64,000 bases of DNA. It comes from Prochlorococcus sp. AG-402-C09 (GTDB taxonomy: Bacteria > Cyanobacteriota > Cyanobacteriia > PCC-6307 > Cyanobiaceae). Location of the stretch: NCBI GenBank assembly GCA_003279565.1, contig QCHN01000006.1, forward strand, positions 1-64,000, written 5' to 3'. The notes below the pieces were generated by a model, which saw only the letters and a list, made by a program, of their open reading frames with translations, was not told where the DNA came from and ran no database searches. The translations under genes were made by a program, and so were the position numbers. Positions 36,553 through 47,230 of this stretch are shown here, piece after piece. Numbering within the stretch: the first letter of the stretch is position 1; every line of letters starts with the position of its first letter.

Positions 36553-38196
36553 ATGATTAACAAGCCATATGAAGTCATAATTGTTGGTTCTGGTGCAACC
36601 GGAGGAATGGCTGCTTTAACGATGGCCAAGGCAGGAGTAAGAGTATTAGTAATTGAAAGAGGTCCTGAACTAGAAATCAAAGAAGCAAACGGAACAGAGC
36701 CTTGCAATATTATTCGAAGACTAATAGGAGTAACAACAGGCAATTATCAAAATCAACCTCAGCATCCAGGGTTCTGGAAATCAAATCCATTATTGTTCGC
36801 AAATAAAAAAGCAAATCCTTACACACACCCTCCAAAAGCTCCATTTATGTGGACTCAAGGCAATCAAGTTGGGGGAAGAAGCCTTACCTGGGGAGGTATA
36901 ACTTTAAGATTAGCCAAAGAAGATTTTGAAGCCTCAAAAGAGAAAGAATACAACCTTGAATGGCCTATTAGTTATAAAGATCTTGAGTCACATTATTCAG
37001 ATATAGAGAATTTCCTGGAAATATACGGCAATAAAGATGACCTAAGTCAACTACCTAATGGTGAATATATTGGAAAAATTCCGTTCACAGAAAGTGAAGA
37101 AACTTTCGCCTCACATATAAAAGATAAATTAAATCTTCCCTTTATTCATTCCAGAGGCTTTGGCGCTAACAAAGACAAAACAAAATGGGCCAAATATAGT
37201 AGCTTAGGCAGCACATTAAAAGAAGCTTTTAGATCAGGAAAAGTAGAATTACTTTCAAATCATATTGTAGAGAAATTAGTATTAAGTAATAATAAAAAGT
37301 CTGCAAAAAGTATTGTTGTAGTTAACCAAAGAAATGGAGAAAGAAGTGAAATAGAAAGTAAATTAATCATATTATGTTCATCAACAATCCAAACAATTAG
37401 AATTCTATTAAGTTCCGAAGAAAGCAATAATCCAAATGGACTAATTGATCCCTCCCAATCACTGGGAAAAAACTTAATGGATCATATTTCAACTTGTAGG
37501 TTTTTCACTGTCCCAATCGACAAGAATTTAACTAACTATTCCAATGGGAATGATAAAAGTCTTTTAACAGGAGCGGGCAGTTTTTTTATTCCCATCGGCA
37601 GGGATAGGTCAAATAAAGATAACTTTGTTGGAGGATATGGAATTTGGGGAGGAATAGATAGATTTGAACCACCAGATTTCCTAAAAAAATACAAAGATAC
37701 AAAAACGGGATTCCTTATTGGTCATGGTGAAGTGCTCCCAAATAATAAAAACACTGTTTCTCTCTCAAAAAGTACAGATCAATACGATATTTCTATTCCA
37801 CACATATCTGTCGTTTGGCGTGAAAATGAAAAACGAATGGTCACAGAAATGAACAGAATGATTGAACTTATTATCAATTCTGGAAACGGAAATATTATTC
37901 CAGCAAATGAGATCCTAAATATTCCATTTGCTAAACATATCCTAAATAAATCTGTCGCTATAAAAAAGGAGGCCCCACCGCCCGGTTATTACATACATGA
38001 GGTAGGAGGAGCACCAATGGGAAAAAGTAAAGAAAAAAGCGTTGTAGACAATTGGAATCGACTATGGGAATGCAGCAATGTGTTGGTGGTTGACGGAGCT
38101 TGCTGGCCAACGTCATCATGGCAAAGCCCAACCTTAACAATGATGGCAATAACGAAAAGAGCTTGTGAGAAGGCAATTATTGACTTGAAAGGTTAA
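36553..38196 (+). CDS. GMC-family FAD oxidoreductase
   Basis: A 547-residue flavoenzyme. N-terminal FAD-binding motif EVIIVGSGATGGMAALTMAK (about residues 6-25) and IERGPELE. WTQGNQVGGRSLTWGGI (about 96-112) is the second signature. The C-terminal part includes HEVGGAPMG and a final FAD segment NVLVVDGACWPTSSWQSP with the active-site region. The substrate (an alcohol or sugar) is unknown. Its C-terminus overlaps the minus-strand DUF2811 gene by 20 bases. Confidence 0.88.
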   Translation: MINKPYEVIIVGSGATGGMAALTMAKAGVRVLVIERGPELEIKEANGTEPCNIIRRLIGVTTGNYQNQPQHPGFWKSNPLLFANKKANPYTHPPKAPFMWTQGNQVGGRSLTWGGITLRLAKEDFEASKEKEYNLEWPISYKDLESHYSDIENFLEIYGNKDDLSQLPNGEYIGKIPFTESEETFASHIKDKLNLPFIHSRGFGANKDKTKWAKYSSLGSTLKEAFRSGKVELLSNHIVEKLVLSNNKKSAKSIVVVNQRNGERSEIESKLIILCSSTIQTIRILLSSEESNNPNGLIDPSQSLGKNLMDHISTCRFFTVPIDKNLTNYSNGNDKSLLTGAGSFFIPIGRDRSNKDNFVGGYGIWGGIDRFEPPDFLKKYKDTKTGFLIGHGEVLPNNKNTVSLSKSTDQYDISIPHISVVWRENEKRMVTEMNRMIELIINSGNGNIIPANEILNIPFAKHILNKSVAIKKEAPPPGYYIHEVGGAPMGKSKEKSVVDNWNRLWECSNVLVVDGACWPTSSWQSPTLTMMAITKRACEKAIIDLKG

Positions 38197-38455
38197 AAAT
38201 ATCATTTAAGTATTTCTCAGTAACAGCTCTGTCATCAGAACCATTTTGAAAAAGGAAATTTGCTATGGCTGAGCTAATGAGCTTGGATTGATCCCACTTT
38301 TCGTTTCCACTAATAAAATCCTTCATGCCAACGTATAGAGCTTCAGGCACCTCAGCTTCAAGACTTATAGACAAAAGGTCCATGTCATTTTCACAACATC
38401 GAACCTCATCGGTTTTAATTTCTTCAATACGAGTTTCAATTTGATTAAACTCCAT
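38177..38455 (-). CDS. DUF2811 family protein
   Basis: A 92-residue soluble protein with the cyanobacterial DUF2811 signature: ISLEAEVPEALYVGMKDFI, WDQSKLISSAIANFLFQNG (about residues 28-72). The N-terminal 27 residues are acidic with a CC pair. The function is unknown; it is probably a small helical protein. ATG start at 38455. It overlaps the GMC gene tail to tail by 20 bases. Confidence 0.75.
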   Translation of the reverse strand: MEFNQIETRIEEIKTDEVRCCENDMDLLSISLEAEVPEALYVGMKDFISGNEKWDQSKLISSAIANFLFQNGSDDRAVTEKYLNDIFNLSSQ

Positions 38456-38535
38456 TACTTTTTAAAAGTTCAAAACCTATGAGATAAGGATCTTAAATTT
38501 TCAATAAAACGTCAAAGATAAAGAAAAGCTATGCA

Positions 38536-38750
38536 AAGAAAACGAGACAGGGATAGACTCGTTTCATATCAAAGCTTCTCGAGGAAGCGACTCAAAAGGA
38601 ATAGATTTACCCTTCCAAGGTCTCTAAGTGTAAATTACTATTAAAATTTCTAATAAATCCCACAAGCCCTTCACTAAAGCTAGGGTTTTAGTCTTTCATA
38701 GTGGAAAACTCTTCACTGGCTGTGGAAATCAGCTGGGGAAAAAAGCTGAA
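38536..38750. other. non-coding stretch with several hairpins, possible ncRNA or 5' leader
   Basis: The 391-base gap 38456-38846 holds no gene but a series of stems: AAACGAG 38540-38546 with CTCGTTT 38558-38564; GCTTC 38574-38578 with GAAGC 38584-38588; GGAA 38598-38601 with TTCC 38613-38616; TCAGCT 38729-38734 with AGCTGA 38744-38749. GC content is higher than in the neighbouring gaps. On the minus strand it would be the leader of the DUF2811 gene; it could also be a separate small RNA. No terminator run of T is obvious. Confidence 0.35.
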
Positions 38751-38846
38751 AGTAAACATTAAAAAAATGTATAAATAACTAGTCCATTGAGTCTCAGTCA
38801 AGAAAGAGACAAATGATTCTTAAATTTAAACCTATTTATTTTAGAT

Positions 38847-39899
38847 TTAACTTTTATTTGAAGAGCGAAGCGTGACAGGTCCTAGAGGATGTTGAGCATG
38901 TGGATAAGGGAAATGTTCATGTGAATGCTCATGTGTTTTATTTTCTAAAAAACTTTCTTCATTATTTTTGCCTTTATCGACATAATCGGGGAAGATGTCT
39001 AGACAACCTTCAACATGATCATGATGACTGATCTGCTCATAACCAACTTCACTTTCAAAACCTAATAAATTAGAGCGGTATTTACATAAGGCACAATTCA
39101 TAAAATTCTCTCCATTCAAGACTTCTTGAATTCTTTCCATAAAAGTATCAATAACTAAATCTTGATCAGATAAGTAACTAGCATTTAAAAACTGCACATC
39201 AGGGTTGTCATTTGAAACTCTTAAAGAATGATTTCTAACACGAGTTACCAAAACTCCAGAAAAAAGAAAATAAGGTAGAAGAATTACTCTTTTAAAACCC
39301 AATTTAAGAGCAAACCTCAAACCAGGGTCAACAAGCGGAAATGTTACTCCTGAAAAAACGGTTTCTCCCCAACCAAAACCAAATCCTTCGACAAGCATCC
39401 TTGTGATTTTACAAACATTTGAATTAGCATCTGGATCTGAAGATCCTCTCCCTGCTACGACAAGCAATGTTTTAGAAAGCGGAAAATTCTTGTTACTTTC
39501 AATTATTTCTTTGAGTCTTGCGCCTGCTGCTCCAATCATCAATGAATTTAAGCCAAGCTCTCTACCGTATTGAATAGGAAGTCCATTTTTTGCAGAGTAT
39601 TTATTTAAAACTGCAGGAATATCATTTTTTGTATGTCCAGCAGCAAATAACATTGCTGGTAAAGCAATTACTCTTTCTACTCCCATATTTCTTAGTTGAT
39701 CTAAGGCCTCGCTTATTATCGGACGGTTAAATTCTAGGAATCCAAATACAACTGGAATATTAGGAGGTAATCTAGATTTTATTTTTTCTACTACATTAAT
39801 AAACTCTTTTACTGCTTTAGGGTCTCTACTTCCATGCCCGCATAAGACAATCCCAATATTAGAGGGATATTTATATTTGATTGAAGCGGAGGAAATCAA
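38847..39899 (-). CDS. cbiX: sirohydrochlorin chelatase CbiX-like protein, long form
   Basis: Inserts cobalt or iron into sirohydrochlorin for cobalamin or siroheme. The 350 residues are two CbiX halves: LCGHGSRDPKAV near residue 18 and VAGRGSSDPDAN near 155, plus LPAMLFAAGHTKNDIP with the metal-binding His. The C-terminal tail has CALCKYR and is very His-rich (HEHSHEHFPYPHAQHP), suggesting metal storage or delivery. TTG start at 39899; no better start was found. The B12 use of nrdJ fits a cobalamin role. Confidence 0.88.
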   Translation of the reverse strand: MISSASIKYKYPSNIGIVLCGHGSRDPKAVKEFINVVEKIKSRLPPNIPVVFGFLEFNRPIISEALDQLRNMGVERVIALPAMLFAAGHTKNDIPAVLNKYSAKNGLPIQYGRELGLNSLMIGAAGARLKEIIESNKNFPLSKTLLVVAGRGSSDPDANSNVCKITRMLVEGFGFGWGETVFSGVTFPLVDPGLRFALKLGFKRVILLPYFLFSGVLVTRVRNHSLRVSNDNPDVQFLNASYLSDQDLVIDTFMERIQEVLNGENFMNCALCKYRSNLLGFESEVGYEQISHHDHVEGCLDIFPDYVDKGKNNEESFLENKTHEHSHEHFPYPHAQHPLGPVTLRSSNKS

Positions 39900-39986
39900 A
39901 ATGCGTTTAGCAAAAATCTACTTTAATTGAATATATTTTTATAAAATATCAACTTAAGAAACTCATTATAGAAAAAGGAGCAAATT

Positions 39987-41252
39987 ATTAAAGATTTAAT
40001 ATCACTACAAAATCAAAACTCCAAGGACAGCAACGTCCTTGGAGTTTTTGAAACTGTCAACGCAGAATTATTCCAATACCTGAAAGCATCTGAAAAAACA
40101 TCCCATCCTTTTTTAGTCTCTAGTGGAGGGACTACAAGTAGAGCTGCAGCAGATAAACATTGGATTTTAGATCTAAGGAAAAACTACCAAAACATTTGTT
40201 TGGATCGAGATAAAAAGCATGTTGAAATTGAAGCTGGGGTAGCGATGGGAGAGTTATCCGATTTTTTAAAAAAGCATAAAAGAAGTTTTCCAATTGGTTT
40301 ATCTGGAATGACAGGAATGGGATATATCTTGACCGGTGGAATAAGTCCACTTAGTAGAAGCAAAGGATTAGCAATTGATCAAATAATTGAAATTAAAGGT
40401 TTTTGGGGAAATGGGAAGGAGTTTCATTTGTTACGTCCAAGCACACAAAAAGGATCTATTTTTGAATGGAAAGCTCTTTGCGGAGCCGCTATATTTCTTG
40501 GCATAATCACAAAAGTAAAGCTAAAGACTCAGCCATTGAGGCCACTATTGAGTTGGACAGCAAACCTTTCATTTTCTCAGCTATCAGAATGCATTAATCA
40601 AGCCGAAAGTTGGCCTAATTCACTTAGCTTGCAATGGATTTGTGGGGATTATATTTTTGCTCATGCAATTGGTGAAGTTATAAATACTGATAATGAGGCC
40701 GTCTTGATGAACTTATTAGAAAAATTGCCATACTCTCGAAATCGAATAATTAATAAAGTCAACGATATGAATTCTTTACCAAATCTAAGCTTAGGAAATA
40801 ATACAAATAAAAATTCAAATCATTCTGAAGTACTTGGGTTGCTAGGTCCTGCTTGGCAAAAGAATAATCCAAAAGTATTAAAAATCATTCAAGATTTAAT
40901 AAATAAAAGACCTAACAAAAGTTGTTATATAGCTTCTCAACAATTAGGAGGTATAACACATTTAAATGATAGACATACTTCATTTATTCATCGTGAAGCT
41001 ATCTGGAAACCTTGGGTTAACGGGGCTTGGGAAGCCTACGATCAATCCAAAAGAATAAGAACCCTCAAATGGATGGAGGAGACTTGGAATAGCCTAGAAT
41101 TCGTTTGCCCTGGTGTGCATCTTGCTCAAATACACCCACATTTACCTTGGCATCAAAGAGAATTATCCTCAGCATTCAATGATTGGCTTCCAAAATTACA
41201 AGAACTAAAAGGCATTCATGATCCAAGAAATTTAATGCCACCTTTGAAATAG
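39987..41252 (+). CDS. FAD-binding oxidase/dehydrogenase, apparent non-canonical ATT start
   Basis: FAD_binding_4 (PCMH-type) oxidoreductase. The frame is open from 39972. The conserved FAD-binding segment (residues VSSGGTTSRAAADKHWILDL, coded at 40116-40175) lies upstream of the first canonical start (TTG 40200), so a TTG start would cut the domain. The only good ribosome binding site is AAGGAG 39975-39980, followed by ATT 39984 or ATT 39987. ATT initiation is the simplest reading; it gives about 421 residues. The C-terminal end LPKLQELKGIHDPRNLMPP is typical. Substrate unknown; glycolate-oxidase-like flavoenzymes share the fold. Confidence 0.7.
   Translation: MKDLISLQNQNSKDSNVLGVFETVNAELFQYLKASEKTSHPFLVSSGGTTSRAAADKHWILDLRKNYQNICLDRDKKHVEIEAGVAMGELSDFLKKHKRSFPIGLSGMTGMGYILTGGISPLSRSKGLAIDQIIEIKGFWGNGKEFHLLRPSTQKGSIFEWKALCGAAIFLGIITKVKLKTQPLRPLLSWTANLSFSQLSECINQAESWPNSLSLQWICGDYIFAHAIGEVINTDNEAVLMNLLEKLPYSRNRIINKVNDMNSLPNLSLGNNTNKNSNHSEVLGLLGPAWQKNNPKVLKIIQDLINKRPNKSCYIASQQLGGITHLNDRHTSFIHREAIWKPWVNGAWEAYDQSKRIRTLKWMEETWNSLEFVCPGVHLAQIHPHLPWHQRELSSAFNDWLPKLQELKGIHDPRNLMPPLK
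40015..40048 (+). terminator. perfect 14-bp terminator-like hairpin inside the 5' coding region
   Basis: AAAACTCCAAGGAC (40015-40028) pairs perfectly with GTCCTTGGAGTTTT (40035-40048) around a 6-base loop AGCAAC, followed by one more T. It looks like an intrinsic terminator or attenuator, about 30 bases after the proposed start of the FAD oxidase. It reads in frame as coding sequence, so it may act as a translation-sensitive attenuator; this is inference. Confidence 0.6.
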
Positions 41253-41305
41253 TTAAATCTTTTTATTGCGGGTAATCAAAGTCATAGCAAACAAATCAAA
41301 TTGAG

Positions 41306-42199
41306 TTAAACACTTAGGCTTACACGTTGATAACAGAACCACAACCATTGTTGAAATAATAAGTTCCTGTGTGATCGCCATGAAGTATTTGATTTAGTCA
41401 AATCAAAATTTTCTGGCGGAGGTACGTCACCTCTTTTTTTATCTCTTTCCATCTCAGATTTCAATCGAGCAACATTATATTCTGGATGACCCAAATGCAT
41501 TAATTGCCTTTGATCAGGGGTTTCAAAAATTGTATAGCCGACTTTCTCACCATGAGCCAATAATCTTAGCTTGCCTTTCTTTTCTGCTTTTTCCATTTCA
41601 ATATCAGGTAAACCAGCATGTCTACTTTGAGGACAAAGGAATTCATCATCTTGTGTTCCCATGAGAGAATGGCCAGGAACAAGACTCCTCATTGGATATA
41701 CACCAAAAAGCTTTTTATTAAAATTATTTTTCTCAACTCCAGCCATATATGCCATTGCGAAACCAGCCCAACATAAACCCAGAGTACTCGCACATTTTAA
41801 TTTTGATTCCTCAATTAAACTTACAAATTCTTTCCAATAATTAACCTCTTCAAACGGGAGATGCTCCACAGGAGCTCCAGTAATAATCAATCCATCGAGA
41901 GGCTTTGGACACATTGCCTCCTCCCAGTGAACATATAAGTTTTTTAGATGTTCTAAATCCCATGTTTTATATGAATGGGATTTTAATCTTATCCAAATAG
42001 GTTCTATTTGAAGAGGCGACAGACCCAAAGGGTGCAATAAATTAAATTCATATTGTTTTCCTAAAGGCATAATATTTAATATCCCAATCCTAAGAGGTCT
42101 AATATCCTGTCTTTCTGCTAATTCAGGCTCAATCCATGAAATATGATTTTTTTCAATTGAGGATATTTTATGATAACTACGAGGAAGTATTAAAGCCAT
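41306..42199 (-). CDS. metA: homoserine O-succinyl/acetyltransferase (MetA family)
   Basis: First committed step of methionine synthesis from homoserine. The 297 residues include RIGILNIMPLGKQYEFNLL (about 37-55), the catalytic cysteine in STLGLCWAGFAMAY (about 142), and the catalytic His/Glu in LGHPEYN (about 236-242). Acyl donor cannot be read; the partner enzyme suggests acetyl-CoA. ATG start. Downstream of metY in the same direction with a 22-base gap, so an operon. Confidence 0.92.
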   Translation of the reverse strand: MALILPRSYHKISSIEKNHISWIEPELAERQDIRPLRIGILNIMPLGKQYEFNLLHPLGLSPLQIEPIWIRLKSHSYKTWDLEHLKNLYVHWEEAMCPKPLDGLIITGAPVEHLPFEEVNYWKEFVSLIEESKLKCASTLGLCWAGFAMAYMAGVEKNNFNKKLFGVYPMRSLVPGHSLMGTQDDEFLCPQSRHAGLPDIEMEKAEKKGKLRLLAHGEKVGYTIFETPDQRQLMHLGHPEYNVARLKSEMERDKKRGDVPPPENFDLTKSNTSWRSHRNLLFQQWLWFCYQRVSLSV

Positions 42200-42221
42200 A
42201 TCGATATAACTACTTGAGAAA

Positions 42222-44296
<2,075 letters not shown>

Positions 44297-44351
44297 AAGA
44301 AAAAATAAATATCAATTTTACTTTAGTGACAAGATGGGGTATATGAAAACC

Positions 44352-45515
44352 CTAAACAATATTTTGTACATCTAAGACAAAAGTTTGGTTTGAAGAAATC
44401 CCAAGGTCATGAAGTAAATTTGACAAAATAGGGATTTGAGTAACGAAACTTGAAAGTAATCTGTATTGAACCTCTGCTCTATATAGATTATGAGTTTGGT
44501 ATTTTATTTTGAAGTACCTATTTGATTGCAAAAAATCGTTCAAAAATCTAATAGTTAATTCAATGATTATCAAATAAATAAATTCAGGAAGGAATTCAAA
44601 ACAGTAATTACCCTTTTGATTTAGTAATGAAAAATAGCCATTAAGAAAATACTTACAAGATTTAATATCAAAGAATACACCCTCTATATTTTCTGGATCA
44701 CCGCCTGCCAGATTACAAATTGAACGGATACAGTCAGCTAAATCAGTAAGCAAATAACCAGAAGAGACAGTATCTAGATCAATTAAAGAAACGACATATT
44801 TTGATTTGATGTCAAAGAGAAAATTACTTAATTTAGGATCACCATGTATAACACTAAAATCTATTAATTTCCCCTCTAAAGATCGTAAAATATATTCAAC
44901 ATACAGTACGTGATTAGATAAACTAAAAATTAAGTTTTGAACCCTTTTATTTACTTCATAATCTAATTTGGAAAAGTTATAATCTTTAAGATTTAGAATA
45001 TATTGATCTAGGTAGTACTTAGTATTATGAAAATTTTTAATACTACTTTCTAATTTTGAAGAATCCAGATCAGAACAATTTATATGAAACTTCGCGAGAC
45101 CAAGACCAGTTTGATAAGCCATTATTTTATCTTCTAAAGTATCTAAGCTAAAAGTATCATCTATATATACCATCGCCCGCCAAAAATCCGAACCAAGTTG
45201 TAACCCAAAAAGGTTATTAGATCTACACTTAATCAAAGATGGAACCTCCCATCTTTGATAATCAAAATCATGACGCTTTACATTAGATTTCTTTCCAATA
45301 TGATCTGTTATTAATTTATGATTAATATTAACTATCTCAGGGGATTCAAATATATCACTAAGACACTGTAAAATGAATTTAGACTTTATTCCATCAATTG
45401 AATGTTGAATTATATAGGTTTTATTTATAAGACCTGAATCTATCAAATCTATCTTTAAAACTTGACTATTATTGAAAAAGTTATGTGTAATCAGTTTTAT
45501 TTTTTCAACATCCAT
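44352..45515 (-). CDS. aminoglycoside/choline-kinase-like phosphotransferase
   Basis: A 387-residue APH-fold kinase. Catalytic loop FSVIHGDPKLSNFLFD (Asp and Asn, about residues 219-234) and metal-binding LIDLDTVSSGYLLTDLADC (about 244-262). These place it in the APH/HSK2/ChoK superfamily, which phosphorylates sugars, choline or amino alcohols; it need not concern antibiotics. Follows the 513-aa gene by 10 bases in the same direction, and the StpA-like phosphatase sits beyond a divergent promoter, hinting at one sugar-phosphate pathway. Confidence 0.75.
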   Translation of the reverse strand: MDVEKIKLITHNFFNNSQVLKIDLIDSGLINKTYIIQHSIDGIKSKFILQCLSDIFESPEIVNINHKLITDHIGKKSNVKRHDFDYQRWEVPSLIKCRSNNLFGLQLGSDFWRAMVYIDDTFSLDTLEDKIMAYQTGLGLAKFHINCSDLDSSKLESSIKNFHNTKYYLDQYILNLKDYNFSKLDYEVNKRVQNLIFSLSNHVLYVEYILRSLEGKLIDFSVIHGDPKLSNFLFDIKSKYVVSLIDLDTVSSGYLLTDLADCIRSICNLAGGDPENIEGVFFDIKSCKYFLNGYFSLLNQKGNYCFEFLPEFIYLIIIELTIRFLNDFLQSNRYFKIKYQTHNLYRAEVQYRLLSSFVTQIPILSNLLHDLGISSNQTFVLDVQNIV

Positions 45516-45525
45516 AGAATTTAGA

Positions 45526-47067
45526 TTATGAATTAGACCTTATTAAATTAGTTTCTATATAATCAATAACCTTATTATAGATTGTCTTTTTTTCTGATTC
45601 TAATGGATTAGACAAATCAATATCATTCAAGTCAAAAGACAATCGATCCTGTTCAGTTAATGACTTAGTTATAAAATCAATAGAAGTTTTCAAATGAAAA
45701 TTATTTAGTGAATCAGATATTTTCTTACTCTTAAATGACTTAACAGATTCTTGACAATAATTAGTTAACTCACGACTCTTTGTCATAACAGTATAAATAT
45801 CTTTTTTAATCCCAGGGGGTGCCATTATACACATATATAGAAGGTTTATCATTGAGGAATTGCTCAAGGGTATTGAATATTTCCTCAAGATATGTGGCCA
45901 ATAATTTAAAGAATTTATCCCTTCTAAAGCCCCTCGTTTAAGACCAGATTTTTCGCACCATTCTATAAACTCATCTACTCCTTTCGGACATCTTTTAAAC
46001 TCAATCATCCTCTCAGCGAGGACTTCACCAGCTTGAAAGTTCCTAGTTGGCTTACCACTTACAGGCAACATCATGCTTCCTCTGACATCAGCAACCATAG
46101 CTGTTAACTGACTAAAAGTATGATCTCTTACCTGTACGAAGTCTCCATCCTTTACGAAGGATGCATCTATACGTTGGACGCTATATCCAAGTTCAGTAAT
46201 AGGAAAAGGTTGATTTGTATATAAATTCTCTCTATCAGTTCGACACATGGAAACATAGCCAGCCTGATCCAAGCATTGATCTAATAAAAGAGTTAATAAA
46301 GTTGGTAGTAATCCAGGATTATTCTTATGAAAAGCATGACCAAAACCCGCCAAAATTGAAGAAATATTTTTAGCAGCTTTTATATATTGACCTTCGACGT
46401 TATGAACACCTGCTGAAACTTGGATATTTGGGGAAATTTTATTTAATAATTTTGCGCCTAATATTGCATTCATAGCATTTGGATGGCAAAAATTAGCAGT
46501 AAAACTATCTAATGGATTCCGAAGAGCACCGTGTCGATGGAAACCAGAAAAGAAGGCTAGGTTATTTAATTTTTCGCATAAAACAAAAGATTCATTCTTT
46601 TCTTGGTCATGACAAAATGATCCAACCAGGCATGCAATTAAAACATTATCTCGATTAAGCTCCTTTCTAAGCTTAAATGCTAAGTCAACGTCACTTATTA
46701 TATGTTTACTATTTGAACTTAAAACAACCAATTCACAGTTAATTATTAGATCTTCAAGAGTATTATATCGTCCGGAATTATCAACATTTGAAATCGCCAT
46801 AGATTCAATTTTAGTTTTTATAGCGTTATCCATTTCTGAAAGATCAATATCAGAAAAAGCTCCAAAAAGTTCTCTACCTTCTCTAGGAGCTAGAAGAATA
46901 TTTAATCCTTGATTATGCAACGCACAATTATAAGCAAGAGAGGCAGGATATAAACCAACACTATAAAATCCAACTCTTCCATTCAAAACCTCTCTAATTC
47001 TTATCGCTATAGGCTCACTTGAATAAGGTTCAGTAAAGAAGCTATTAGTTAAATTCTTTTCAAACAC
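45526..47067 (-). CDS. unrecognised 513-aa protein with possible nucleotide-binding N-terminus
   Basis: The N-terminus resembles a Rossmann start without the full glycine pattern (GFYSVGLYPASLAYNCALHN, about residues 33-52), and the segment ELVVLSSNSKHII (about 111) fits the second half of such a fold. A central region is rich in His and Asn (FHRHGALRNPLDSFTANFCH, about 174-193). Conserved-looking blocks are SAGVHNVEGQYIKAAKNIS and CMAPPGIKKDI-like stretches. No signal peptide. A dehydrogenase or epimerase role is only possible. Operon with the kinase downstream (10-base gap). Confidence 0.65.
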   Translation of the reverse strand: MFEKNLTNSFFTEPYSSEPIAIRIREVLNGRVGFYSVGLYPASLAYNCALHNQGLNILLAPREGRELFGAFSDIDLSEMDNAIKTKIESMAISNVDNSGRYNTLEDLIINCELVVLSSNSKHIISDVDLAFKLRKELNRDNVLIACLVGSFCHDQEKNESFVLCEKLNNLAFFSGFHRHGALRNPLDSFTANFCHPNAMNAILGAKLLNKISPNIQVSAGVHNVEGQYIKAAKNISSILAGFGHAFHKNNPGLLPTLLTLLLDQCLDQAGYVSMCRTDRENLYTNQPFPITELGYSVQRIDASFVKDGDFVQVRDHTFSQLTAMVADVRGSMMLPVSGKPTRNFQAGEVLAERMIEFKRCPKGVDEFIEWCEKSGLKRGALEGINSLNYWPHILRKYSIPLSNSSMINLLYMCIMAPPGIKKDIYTVMTKSRELTNYCQESVKSFKSKKISDSLNNFHLKTSIDFITKSLTEQDRLSFDLNDIDLSNPLESEKKTIYNKVIDYIETNLIRSNS

Positions 47068-47150
47068 AGCTTGTTTGCATTCAATTACATTATATACAAA
47101 AAGAAGAAACTTTAAAAAAGAGTTTTGATAATACTGAATATATATCTATA

Positions 47151-47170
47151 TACTTATTTGAGAATAAGTA
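47151..47170. promoter_or_regulatory. 20-base palindrome in divergent promoter region
   Basis: TACTTATT (47151-47158) and AATAAGTA (47163-47170) flank TGAG, forming an 8-bp perfect inverted repeat in the 163-base gap between the 513-aa gene (minus) and the StpA-like gene (plus). It is placed to control both sides. It could be an operator, but AT-rich sequence makes chance palindromes more common. Confidence 0.4.
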
Positions 47171-47230
47171 CTAACAAGAAAGAGTATATTTATTTGAGAT
47201 AGAGTAAAATTATATTTAAAAGCTTCTTTT

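Noticed and set aside
40015-40048. Hairpin as a normal terminator of an upstream plus-strand gene
   Set aside because: No plus-strand gene ends upstream; the cbiX gene next to it runs in the other direction, away from the hairpin.
40200-41252. TTG at 40200 as the start of the FAD oxidase
   Set aside because: It would remove the conserved FAD-binding segment that is coded just upstream in the same open frame.
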